The position numbers and the translations under genes are program-made. A stretch of DNA of 64,000 nt from Nannochloropsis salina CCMP1776 (taxonomy: Eukaryota; Sar; Eustigmatophyceae; Eustigmatales; Monodopsidaceae). Location: assembly GCA_004565275.1 (NCBI GenBank), contig SDOX01000166.1:181680-245679 (forward strand). Direction: 5' to 3'. How positions within the stretch are numbered: the first letter of the stretch is position 1; each line of letters begins with the position of its first letter. The notes under the pieces are model-generated. The model did no database searches, was not told where the DNA came from, and saw only the letters and a program-made list of their open reading frames with translations. Positions 42,944 through 53,663 of the stretch are shown piece after piece.

Positions 42944-43896
42944 TTATTTGCATTGTTCATCGACCTTCGCCGCCACCTGCTCAAAAGTAGGCAGGAATCG
43001 AGCAGGAATAGTCTTCAAGACGTTCTCACCATGCTCTTCGAGAAGCTGTTCCAGGTGAACTTGACATGGAAGCGAGGAGTTCACGTCGTTGAAGACAACG
43101 CGCATATCTCCGGCAGCGTCTTTTGTCCAATCAAAATGGAGCAACCGGGATCCCTTCTTCGCCATATCATTTAAACCTCGCCGCTCTTGCGCTTCCCACA
43201 AGCTAGCCAACGCTTTCAAATCGAAACATTGCTTGGGCAGTAGATCTTCCAAAGGCCTTAGAAGGGGAGCGACGCACAGAATGCCAGGAACTCTGGTGGC
43301 ACCAGCGACATGTGCAGGCTCCTGGGCCGGCGGTGGGGATGCTGTCACAGACGTTGTCGTTTGGTCCGTCAAGTTGCCTTAACGCCATCGATAAAATAAA
43401 TCCGCAGTGGAAAGCGAAAATGGAGTAAGGGAGATATTGAGTTTTGTCAGCTTCCTTCCTTCCTGAAGGCTCCCTCCGTCGCCCTTGTCTATTGTCGCGT
43501 CCTCCTCCATCTCCAGTTCCATTACTTCCTGTACCAGGACTTCCCAGGGGTCTTTCTGGGCATTCATCACGCCGTTGTAATGTACAATTACCATATTTTC
43601 GGGACCAAAATTTCTGCCGTATGTTTCTAAGATACGATTGTAGCACAAGCCATCGACAGCCTGCCTTGAAGTTGCATGGGAACCGTATGAAAAGATTTTT
43701 CATCCCGTGAACAACCTGTAGGCAGAATAATGCCTCTTTGCATCATAAAATCTCGTGATTGCACCATTTTGGTCTGAATGTATGTTGTGACCGTCTTTTG
43801 TGCACCGATATGAAGAAAGAGCTTCGGCTTCTTTCTCACTTGCGCCAGCGCAAACTTGTCTTGCAAGTGAGCGGGTAATATTGTTGTTAATAACAA
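42944..43896 (-). pseudogene. Sulfotransferase-like gene, interrupted
   Basis: The N-terminal part (43896-43710) reads KPKLFLHIGAQKTVTTYIQ, the PAPS 5'-phosphosulfate loop of the sulfotransferase superfamily (usually KTGTT, here KTVTT). The next part, 43700-43382, is in another frame and reads SYGSHATSRQAVDGL, ETYGRNFGPENMVIVHYNGVM. It continues after an in-frame TAA at 43379-43381 into a third piece ending at 42944 (LHFDWTKDAAGDMRVVFNDVN). So there is one frame change, in an A/T run near 43700, and one stop, and I found no introns that would remove both. It may be a pseudogene, or a gene with sequencing errors. No membrane anchor is attached. It lies in the AT-richer island. Confidence 0.5.
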
Positions 43897-44511
43897 GACA
43901 TTTCAACCAATGACTATCAGGATACGGTGCGAAACTAAGGCCCATCGGAGACAAGCTTTAATCACGCGTGGACAGCCAAGTAGTGATGAGCTCATGAAGC
44001 TTTTGCTGGGGTTGACAGGGCTTTCATCACGCCTCATGTCAAATGTCGCGCCAAGCTTGTTGTCCAGAACGGCGTTCATGATCGGTGTGCACGATTTTCG
44101 AATGTGAAAGGCGAATTATGTCCGCTGCTGTCTTTTGACAATCGAGATGAGTAGAATATGCGTTAATATGCGTTGTGATAAATCGTATACTTACAATCAG
44201 ACAAATACTCTGCTTCCAACACACTATTCCGAGGTCACCATAGCCAGAGCTTCAAATCTTCCTCAAAACGGATCACATAACACCAAAACAATTATTCACG
44301 ACACCAAAGCCCGGTATTTTCCACGCACTGCCTGGCGGGGTGCAAGCTGTATGGGCCGCGGTCGGTTACTTCCGGGGTATCTCCGAGGATCGCGAGGCGA
44401 GGGACGATCGCCCTCGCTCGCCGGCGTCCCTTCAACACGCAGTCTGGACCTGGAGGCACGCAAAGGACCCGTGGCAACTGAGCACCCATCCCACATCTTC
44501 AGGACATTGTA
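43897..44511. other. Intergenic
   Basis: AT-richer DNA between the sulfotransferase-like gene and the ODR-4-like gene, whose promoter must lie in the right half. No feature was recognised. Confidence 0.4.
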
Positions 44512-46643
44512 ATGCTGAGAATTGTTGTCGACGAAGGGCTTCGCGACCGCTTGTTGCAGAATGTGGCAGCCCGTCCCAGGTGTCAAGTTGGGGCCATAGT
44601 TGGCCGTCGGCTGCCGAATGGGAGCCGGATATATTGCCTGCTCGCCATCCCCATCCCCATGCGCTGTGAGGAGACAGGCAAAAACGTAAATAGGAAGGAC
44701 CGCTCGGATTCGGAGGAGGAAGCGGTACGATGGGCATGTTTGGCGGATGTTTCCCGCCGGAGGGTGGAGTTGCACATTAAGCAGGTGAGGCAAACAGAGG
44801 GGGGAGGTCACGGGCCCTGATGGATCCCAGTTGCTCGGCTGGCACAGTGCCTTGCTTGGCTTCTCACTCTATCATGAAATAATTCGGACAGTTGACGCGG
44901 CTTTTGGTCGGTGGCTTGAGTGTATGCGGCCTGTACGCCATCACACCCGAGCCTGGTACGCCCGCCCTAACGGCCTTGAAGCGGCTTTGGCCTCCCTTCG
45001 CCTCGTCCCGCGGCTGTCGTACTCCCCATGAGGCCTTTGCTGCCTCGCCTCAGGGCCATGAACCGCCCGCTGCCCACGACCTGGCCTGGCTGCACGTGAA
45101 TGCGTCCAGCCGGCAGTTCACCTGGCGCGTGGGTCCCCCAGGAGGTGAGATGAGGCCCGGGGAGGTAACGTATCAGGCCCGGCTCTTGAGCAAGTTCGTC
45201 CTATGGCACAGCGTCGTGCACGTGGACTTGGAGGTGGGTCTTTCTGACGTTTGGATTGGAGAGGAGGGGGGAGAAGGGAATGATGATGAGAAAGGGGAAG
45301 GGAAAAGGAAGGCGGTGGTAAAGAGGACGGGAGGGAGGGCGGGAGACCATGGGCATCATGATTTTGGCGAGACCTTCTGGTCTACTGTACTGCGGGCAGG
45401 CTACCTAGAAGGGGAAAGCTTCAAAAAGGCGAGGGCCTTCCCCTCGCCGATACCTCCTGCCCCCGCCCCTACCCCAGAGGCCCTTCGCGACGCCGAAGTC
45501 AAGCCAGGAGGGGGCGGAGGGGGTGGCTCTACCCCTTCCTCCCTTCTTTCCTATGCGGCTTTCAGGCGGGATGACGAGGGGAAACGGCGCCTGGACTTCT
45601 ATGCTCCCTGGCTGGACGATCTGGACGAGGAGGGGGGAGATGCGGGAGGAAGGGGTAGAAGAAGAGGGGAAGGGCCTGGGGAGACGAGCCCCCAGGATCA
45701 AGGCGGTTCACAGGAGGAAGACAAAGGGGGGGAGAGGGCCGGGCGCCGTATGTGGATGGTGGGATCGGTGGTGTGCGTGGCTGTTCAGCTGGCAGAGGAA
45801 GACATGGTTGCGGCAGTGGCGGGCCTCAAGGCGGACTACGCCCGCACGCTCCTGGAGAGGGTGCAGCTGCTCCGGGAGGGCAGGAGAGGGGAGAAGGACG
45901 GGCTTCGATCTTCGTTGCAGCTCCCCCGGAGGGTGTTTCTGGCCTCCTTCCACCCATCCTCCGGGTCCTCCACCCCCGGCCTTCCGTCCTATCGCATCCT
46001 GCTGGGCGAGTATTTGCATGCCGAGCCCAGCCAAGGGAAGGGTGCGATTGGAGACAGAGAAGCGCAAGCTTGTCTGGAAGAAATACTCAGGGCAGGAACC
46101 TTCATTCCCGGATGCACTCCTTCCTCGCCGCCGGCCCAAGCTCCCGGGCCCCCCCGCACGATTTCCAGGCTCTGCGCCTGGGAATGCGACGCGCCCACCT
46201 TACTCCTGGTCCCTCCGGCACCCGAGAAGGCCCCATCATGCCGTGGCGGGGTTGATGCTCAGGACAGCGGTCTGGATCCAGTAGCCAGAGGGGCGTCAGT
46301 CCCCTCTTCCGTGTCCGTCGGGCCAGGGATGGCCAGCAAGGGGGAGAAGGAAACAAAAGAGACCTTCTCGACGACCTTGCCCGCATACAAAGCCGCAGCT
46401 AGCCCTCCAGAAGAGGCGAGAGAAAGCTCTGTGCCAGTCAGACAAAGGCGGGCGTCTCTGCCATCCAAGGGAGGGGCGTCGACCCCCTCCGTGCCCCCCC
46501 CCTTCCTCCTTCCTACCTCTCAGTCCGCATGCTCTCCCTCTTCCCCAACGCCCCTGGCCTTGGCCACGAGGCTTGCCATGGTGCTTGCAGGACTCATTCT
46601 ACTGGGCGTGGCTGCTTTTCTGAAGAGCCGAGGGTCAGTGTGA
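44512..46643 (+). CDS. ODR4: ODR-4-like ER membrane protein
   Basis: Homologue of ODR-4, a tail-anchored ER protein that in animals aids receptor trafficking and anchors the UFM1 protease UFSP2. Two phase-0 exons, 44512-44784 and 44892-46643, give 674 residues. The MPN-like N-terminus reads RIVVDEGLRDRLLQ and PRCQVGAIVGRRLPNG; the splice joins an HIKQ segment to LTRLLVGGLSVCGLYAIT, matching the animal HA-QVSRMLPGGL-VLG block. The middle is interrupted by several charged or Gly-rich insertions. The C-terminus has one hydrophobic helix (RLAMVLAGLILLGVAAFL) followed by KSRGSV, a tail anchor. The assignment rests on the N-terminal block, the overall order and the tail anchor. Confidence 0.72.
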
Positions 46644-46929
46644 GCCGGCGAGAGCAAAGAGCCATGTATGGAAAGTACTCCAAAGCAATATTTACCCGTC
46701 ACCTGTAACGCACACACAGCATCCTCGCCAAATGGGTCTTGCCAGTGCCTTCTTTCTTCGCCCGTCCCCTCCCTTATTCTTCCTTTCCCCGCCTTAAAGC
46801 GCCTTGTCTCTCGCCTCGTTCACAGGGAGCCTGCGGGCCATCAGACTTCTCTCTATTGACACAATCCCGTCTTCTTCCTCACCCCATGACCTGCCCACCG
46901 CCCCCTCGCTACCTTGTCCCCGCGCTCAT

Positions 46930-48735
46930 TCACCCATACCGTGCCCCTCGCTGCGAGAACCAGTCGAAGGCCCCCTCGGCGTACCCCACCACCACGCTCT
47001 TGCTCTGTGTGTAGTCCATCCAGGCCTCTCGCCCGTTCTCTCGCCCCAGCCCGCTTGCTGCCGTCACCCCGCCCCAGGGGGACGCGGGTGCGTTTCGATG
47101 GTGCTCGTTCAGCCAGATCACTCCTGCCTGCAAGCTGTCCGCCACCCGGTGCGCGCGACGTCCGCATTTCGTGTGCACGCTGGCCCCGAGCCCGTAAGGA
47201 GAGCGGTTGGCCAGTGCCACGGCCTCCGACTCGGAGGCGAAGGGGAGGAGGCAGACGACGGGGCCGAACACCTCCTCCTGCATGATTTCCATGTCGGGAT
47301 GGACGCCAGTGAGCGCGGTGGGCGGGTAGAAGAATCCGGAGGCCAGGTGCCGAGGGAGAGATTGGAGCGGCGAGGCGCCCCGGACGGGGGTGGGGGTGGG
47401 GGTCGTGGGGGAGGACGACGAGGAGGAAGCGATTGAGCCCAGCCCTCCACACAAGACCGTGGCTCCCTCCGTCTTGGCGCGTTCTACGAAGCCGTGCACG
47501 CGCTCCAATTGCGCTCGGGAGATGAGCGGTCCCACGTCCGTTTCCAGGTGTAGGGGGTCGCCGAGGCGCAGGCCCTGGGCCTTGGCCGCAAAGCGGGCGG
47601 CGAAGTCGTCGAAGATGGACTCGTGCACGAGGAGGCGGCTGCCAGAGACGCATGTCTGGCCCGCTGCCACAAATGCCCCGAATGCACACATGTTCACCGC
47701 CTCGTCCACATCCACGTCCGGGAACACGAGCATGGGGGTCTTCCCGCCCAGCTCCGCCACCACCTTGGCCAGGTTTTTTCCCGCCACACAGGCCGTCATC
47801 CGCCCCGTATCCGTCCCGCCCGTCAGGTCTACCTTGCGCACTCTGGGGTGTGCGGCTAAGGCTCTCCCCGCCACCTTGCCCTGCCCCGGCACGATGTTTA
47901 GGACACCCGGAGGTAGCCCCGCGTCCCGGGCAATCTCTCCGAGGGCCAAAACGGCCAAGGGGGCCAGTTCGGGGGGTTTCAAGACCACGCTGTTGCCCCC
48001 GGCCAGTGCAGGGGCGAGTTTCTTAACGGCAATTAGGAGGGGGTGGTTCCAGGGAGTCAAAAGCGCGCATACCCCGAGTGGGACCCGTCGGACATAGTTC
48101 AAGTACGGTCCGGGGAACGGAGGCAGGCTCCCTTCTTCCGTGCGGACCAGGGCTGCGAAATATTCGAACCATTCGGGCAGACGGGAGAGCTGGGCCCGCA
48201 TTTCTCGTAGCGGGCGGCCGGTCTGCAAGGACTCGAGGCGGCTCAGCTCCGGGAGGCGTTTTTCCAGTCCGTGAGCCATGTTCAACAGCACCTTGCTCCG
48301 CCCTTTAACGTCTGTCTCTCTGGACCATACGCCAGAATGGAAACTTGACTCGGCAGCCTCGACAGCTACATCAATATCCTGGGCTAGAATTAGAAATCGA
48401 CGAAGAGCGAAATAAAAACGTGGAAGGCTTCAAAAAACTACAGGTGCGCCCCTCGAACTCCAAATCAACCAGGTTATGAAGATCAATATTAGCGCACCTT
48501 CCGCAATGCTCACAACATGACCGAGGTCTTTGCGTGTGGCTGGATTTTGTAGCGTGTGCGTCAAACCTTTCAAGGCCGGGCGACTTCGGTCATTAATCCA
48601 GAGCCCGTGGTGCTTGGATCTAGGGGTACAAGACGGAGAAAAATGGCGTCTGAAAGGTTTTAGACGACAATGTGACAAGGATCGATGCGTCTGCCCAGGT
48701 AGATACTTGGTAATGGAGGAGACGATGGAGTTCAT
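46930..48735 (-). CDS. NAD(P)-dependent aldehyde dehydrogenase, betaine-aldehyde-dehydrogenase-like
   Basis: Oxidises an aldehyde to the acid. Exons 48735-48498 and 48383-46930 join in phase (VVSIAEA then QDIDVAVEAA), giving 563 residues. The N-terminal 35 residues are basic and Ser-rich without acids, a possible mitochondrial presequence, and LWINDRSRP starts the enzyme. Family motifs: TPWNHPLLIAVKKLAPALAGGN (NAD fold), KPPELAPLA, LTGGTDTGR, ELGGKTPMLVF (general-base Glu), GQTCVSGSRLLVH (nucleophilic Cys), EEVFGPVVCLLPF and the C-terminal SPWGGV with SGLGRENG. An insertion of Ser/Thr/Pro lies after GGLGS. The substrate is unassigned; the C-terminal pattern is nearest to betaine or aminoaldehyde dehydrogenases. 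Confidence 0.9.
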
Positions 48736-49660
48736 GTTGGGGGGGTAGGGGAGGTATTAGGGTAGCGCGGATAGCCTGCAGTGAGAGGCGCGCTTCAGCA
48801 CATGGAGAAAATGGAGCCAAAACGCCCGTTCCCCGGCTCGTCTGTCAGTGACTGGGAAAAATTCAGCATTTTGTGAATGCATGACAGTGGTACGGCGCCA
48901 ACTTGAGGCTTGTGGCGGGCGGGAGGGACGGGCGAAAAGCTTGCGGTCTTGCCAGGTTCTTCAAGGCTAGCAGCCCTCTCTCCCGGATGCAGGGAAAACC
49001 AGTACCGGTCAGGCTGGGGCGCACACCAAGCTATCCTGCCCGTGGCCACACCTCATCTTTGTCATCAACATAGTGCTTTTCAGTGGGATGGGTAATCCTC
49101 TTGTCCAAGTTTGAGTTTGACCTGTCTCGCGTGCTTTTCGCCTTACCCTCCCTGCCACAACGCGGGCCGAGTTGACTTGAAGCTACCACATGCACACTAG
49201 CCCTCTTGGTAGACGCGCTTCATCAGCGTTCATTACAATACGCTTCTATGTGACTGAGCACGGCGTGAACTAAGCCCCAACAGTGGGCACGGGAGTTTTG
49301 GATGGAGTCTCCCGCCTTAACTGTGCGCTTGGAGACCGCAATATCAAGAATCATGGAAACGGAAAATTGCATGGCCAAACTTTGAGACAAGACACGTGTC
49401 TGGCACCAACATCTCTTCCGCTTGTTTTTCACCTCCGTATATTTCCTCTTGTTTTTGTTGACTGGTAGCAGTACCGTGATTTCTTGGCAAGGGCCGCTAA
49501 GAAAGGAGGAGACACTATAATCCCGTATTGCATCTCTGCTTCTTTTGCCCGTGGCTGAAAAGGGGTCTGTCTAAGAACCTTTTGGCCCTCATAAACCCTC
49601 ACACAGGTCTGTCGTGGTGTTATTGGTATCTCTAGGGCTCCGGACCAGAGCTTGAAATTC
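48736..49660. promoter_or_regulatory. Divergent intergenic region
   Basis: Between the aldehyde dehydrogenase and the Lon-domain gene. Lower GC than the genes. TATCTCTAG at 49628-49636 looks like a splice acceptor, so an upstream exon of the + gene may lie here. Nothing else was recognised. Confidence 0.4.
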
Positions 49661-52349
49661 ATGCCTCGGCGGGGGTTGCGCAGCGACAGCGGGGACGGGA
49701 GGCGCGAGCAGGTCGACGGCCTGGAGGAAGAAAGCCATCGGCGCATCAGGTCGCACAGCAGAATTGCCGGCGCCAGTCACGGCGTACGAAGGAAAGCCAA
49801 CGGGCAGCTTTCTGAAGAAGTGTCGGCTAGCGAAGCCCTGCCTGGGTGGTCCCTGCACCCCCCCTCCTGCCTGCACCGTTCTGCGCGCTGGCACCTCCTC
49901 GGGCCGACCTCGAGGTCGGCCAAGAAGCCAAAGCGAGGGCCTGGTGCCTGGCGGCACACCTCACGAAGCCAGGGATCTGGTTTGGCCTACTCGCCCTCTT
50001 CTTCCTCCTTGAGCGCTCTCGGGATCCAGGGGTCAAGCCGACCTGGGCTCGCGCTTGAAGGGCGCGAAGAGGAAGGAACTGGCAACGACGCGGCGAGAGG
50101 GGCCGCCAGCAGGACGAGCTTTGCCTTTGCGGGGGACGGGGAGGAGGAGGAGGAGGGAGAGCAGGAGGAGGACAGCGGAGGAGGAGGGGGAGGGGAGCGA
50201 GGGGGGGACGGGATTTGCGACGCGCAGGCGGTGAGCATCAACAGCGGCTGCCTGGGCGGCTTTCCCATCGGGGTGGGCTGTGCCGTGTCGGGGGAAGGGG
50301 GCCTGGCCTTCGCGGTCCAGAGCGAGGCCACCTCTCCGGGCACGGGCGAGCTGATCTTGACGGGCAAGATTGGGAAGTCGATGGCCGAGAGCTGCATGGT
50401 GGCGCTGAGCTGGGTGAAGGCGAAGAAGCGAGATTTGTGCCTGTGGATGAGCCTGGAGGGGGAGGACGGGGAAGGGGGCGGGTGTCTGGTCGACCTGCAC
50501 CGGCCGGACCTGGACGTACACGTGAACTTTCCTTCCTGCGAGGCGGAGAAGAATGGGCCGTCCGCGGGCGCCACGGTCGCGACCAGCCTGGTTTTGATGA
50601 TGACGGGGGCACAGCTCTTGCCCAACATCGCCATCTCGGGGGAGATCAATCTGCAGGGAGACCTACTCCCCATCGGGAACGTGAAGGAGAAAGTGGCGGC
50701 GGCGGCCCGGCAGGGCATCACGCACATCGTCCTCTCCTCCGCCAACGTCAAGCAGTTCCGGCGCCTGCCCGCCAGGATCCGCAACGCGGTCAAGGCGCTC
50801 AAGGCCAACCACATCGTGGAGGTCCTCAAGCATGCGGTGCTGCCCCCCGGGGGGAGAGGCTACCAGGCCCGGTATGAGCACCGGCTGCGGGAGGTGGCGG
50901 GCCTCGGGCTGGCGGCCTCGCTGGCCTGCTCCCACGTGAAGGGGCGGGTCCAGTGGGTGGAGTGCTGCGCCACCACGGGCCGGGGGGAGTGGCACATCAC
51001 GGGGAATATTCTAGAAGGAACGCGGGGCTCGGTCCTGGTCGCCCGTACCTGGGTGCGTCGGAACGCCGCCGCCATCGTCGCGCGCTTGGGGGGGAAGACG
51101 AGCGTGCAGGTGGAGCTGTGCGCCCTCCATGGGCTGGGGCCGGCCTGGCGGCTGCGTGGCAAAGGAAGCGGGGCGGTGGGCCCGGCATTGGCCGCGGGAA
51201 CTCCTTCCCTGCCCCTCGAGCCCAGCCGACGCAGCAACGGGAAGCATCCGCTCTCCCCACCCCCTGGCACCCTGGCCTCAGGGGACCCCGCCCTCCTTCC
51301 GCCCCCGCAACTTGACCTGCACATCCACATGCCGGGCACCGACGTGGCCAAGGACGTCTCCATCAACGGCGCGGCGGCGGCTGTCAGCATGATCGCCGTC
51401 ATGACGGGCCTGGCCGTGCGCCCCGGTAAGCCCCGGGATCTCTCCCTTCCTTCCCTCCCACGTGATCGACTCGTTTCACCGTCCCTCACCGCCCTCCCTC
51501 CTTCCCTCTCTAGACGTTGCTGTTCTAGGCGAAATCACCCTGTCGGGCGTCTTCTGGCCCTTGGAGCAGGTGAACGAGGCGGAGGTCAACACGGCCATCG
51601 ACGCGAACATCTCGCTGCTTGTCCTGCCCATGGTAAGGCGCGAAGGGAGGGAGGAGGCGGAAAGAGGGGGGAGAAATGGGGAGGACAGACTGCTCCGGAG
51701 GAGATTGGGGGGGGAGGGGATTTTAGTGAGGGGGGAAGATGACGCTGCCGCAGTGATATGGTTTTATGGGCTCGAGGGTGGAGAAGTTTCGTGCTCGGAT
51801 GTCCCGAACTCCCCCTTCCTCCCTCCTTCCCCACCCCTCCCTCCTCCCCTCGCCCGGGTCGTCAAGTGCCCCCTGAAGGCCCCGGTCCCCACCCGCAAGT
51901 CCGCATGTCCTCTAACCGCCTTCTCCCCCCCCTCCCGCCCCCCCCAGGACAACGTCCGCCAGCTCGAGAAGGTGCCGTGGGAGCAGCGGAAGGGCCTTGA
52001 GGTCTTGGGTGCCTTGCACTTGCTCGACGTCCTCGACCGGCTCTTCATTTTCCCGGACCAGCGGGCAGCCAGCGCGGTGGGGCCGGGGGGGGGGACGGGG
52101 GAGGACGGATGGGCGGCGGGGAGGGGGGACGGTCGGGGAGGGGGGGGCAAGGCGCGGGAGGGACGGAGGGGGAGTGGGAGGGAGTCTCGGCACGCGAGCG
52201 GGAGCGACATGATGATGGTGGCGAGCGCTCGGAGGGAAGGGGCTAAAAGACGGGACAGGGGCCAGCTTGAGGCGGGAGCGCCGCGGCCGGGCGGGGGCGA
52301 GGAAGGAGGGCGAGGGCGAGGGGTCGGGGGGAAGATGAGGTGGCGATAA
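49661..52349 (+). CDS. Protein with two tandem Lon-type (S16) protease domains, the second degenerate; no ATPase domain
   Basis: Three exons in phase: 49661-51425, 51514-51632 and 51948-52349. After a disordered basic, then acidic, N-terminus (about 185 residues) comes a complete Lon proteolytic domain: VDLHRPDLDVHVNFP, EKNGPSAGATVATSLVLMM with Ser301, AISGEINLQGDLLPIGNVKEK with Lys342 (the Ser-Lys dyad), and SSANVKQFRRLP. A second copy follows (QLDLHIHMPGTD, then AVMTGLAVRP, LGEITLSGVFWPLEQVNEAEV). There the Ser position is Ile568 (KDVSING) and the Lys position is Asn, so it should be inactive. No AAA+ or LAN domain is present. The C-terminal ~100 residues are Gly/Arg-rich. Localisation is unclear, with no convincing transit or signal sequence. 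A 5' exon may be missing. Confidence 0.82.
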
Positions 52350-53663
52350 GGGGGGAGGGTCAGGGCCTGGGGGGTGGCGTGCGGACCACGTGTGCAGCAG
52401 GGGCGGAAGGCGGCGAGAGGGGGCGACGTATCGCAGGGGGGCAGGGGGGGGAGTGTCTGGAGGGTATGGGACGGGGGGGGCGTCCAATATGATGAAGAAA
52501 GGGAAGGATATGGCGGGGGAGAAGGAGAGGGGCGGAAGGAGTGCGAAAGAGAGGGAGCCAGGCGGGGCGGACGTGGTAGTTGTGAGTTGAAGGTGACGTT
52601 TTTGACGAGGACAGGCTGTCGGAGCTCGGAGGGATATGAGAGCGCGCGCAGGGATTCCTCTGGTAGGGGCTATGGTGGAAGCGGGTGCTGGGGTGAGCTG
52701 GATCCCGGGAGAAGGGGAGTGACGCGCGCGGGGGTGAGCAAGGCAGAGAGGGGGGAGGAAGATGGGTGAAGGGCGTGGAGAGAGGGGAAGCGAAGGGGGT
52801 GGAAGGATTGAGGCCCTTGGAGCGAGGCTGGCGGCCCCTGCCCCTCGCTTCCCCCTCGATTGCGGACCGACACCGGTCTCTTCGCCTTCCTCGCACGCGA
52901 GGATGAACATGTGGCGCCCCTTCGGCCTTTCCATGAATATGATGAGACTGATCTTTCCGCGAAGAAGAAAGGTCAATTCTCGTCCGCGTGGCTGTCACGT
53001 CCATTCTTGATTTGTTATTCGCCGGATCTTGGAGGCCCGACTTCTCACTCGGGTGCGTTGCTTTGGCCTCAGCCCACCAGAGGCAGGAGAGCCATGTGTG
53101 CCTTCCTAGCTACCTCCCTTCCTCCCTGCTCGACCCTCGGTGCTTTGCTCTACTTTACACGTTACCGGTGGCTGTCTGGTGTCCGGCGTTATCTTTCTTC
53201 TTCGTCCTTCTTTCGGATTCATAAACGGTCCTTACCATCTCTCATTTCATGTCCCTTCACTTCATACTCATCATCCATTTCCTCTGCACAGCACCTCTTT
53301 CAGCACAGTACAACCTCCTTTGCACTGCCCTTCTCCCCCTCCCGAGACCCTCCTTCTTTCCTAACATTGTCCTGCCATCGACGCCTTCGCCTGCTCTCAC
53401 CCCATCGGCATCCCTCCTCGACCTACCCCCCTTCCTCCCTCCCCCCCCCGCTACCTCGTCCGGCGACTCACCCCTCACGTGCGTTAGCCAAGAGACGAGA
53501 GCGCGCTACCGCCCGCTGCCAAGCTTCCCCTTGACGTTACCGCTCCCACTCTTCCCTTTCCGTTCCACCTCTGATACCTCAATGCCGCTCCTGATCACAG
53601 CCGGGCCATTTCCCCTCCGGCTCTCGATCCCGCGCGCGTCCCTCCGAGGCCCACCCCCTTTCC
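52350..53663. other. Convergent intergenic region, 1.3 kb
   Basis: The left half is G-rich, continuing the bias of the Lon-domain gene; the right half is C/T-rich. Both probably form 3' untranslated regions. Short frames in both directions are low-complexity. No conserved protein, RNA gene or repeat was recognised. Confidence 0.45.
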
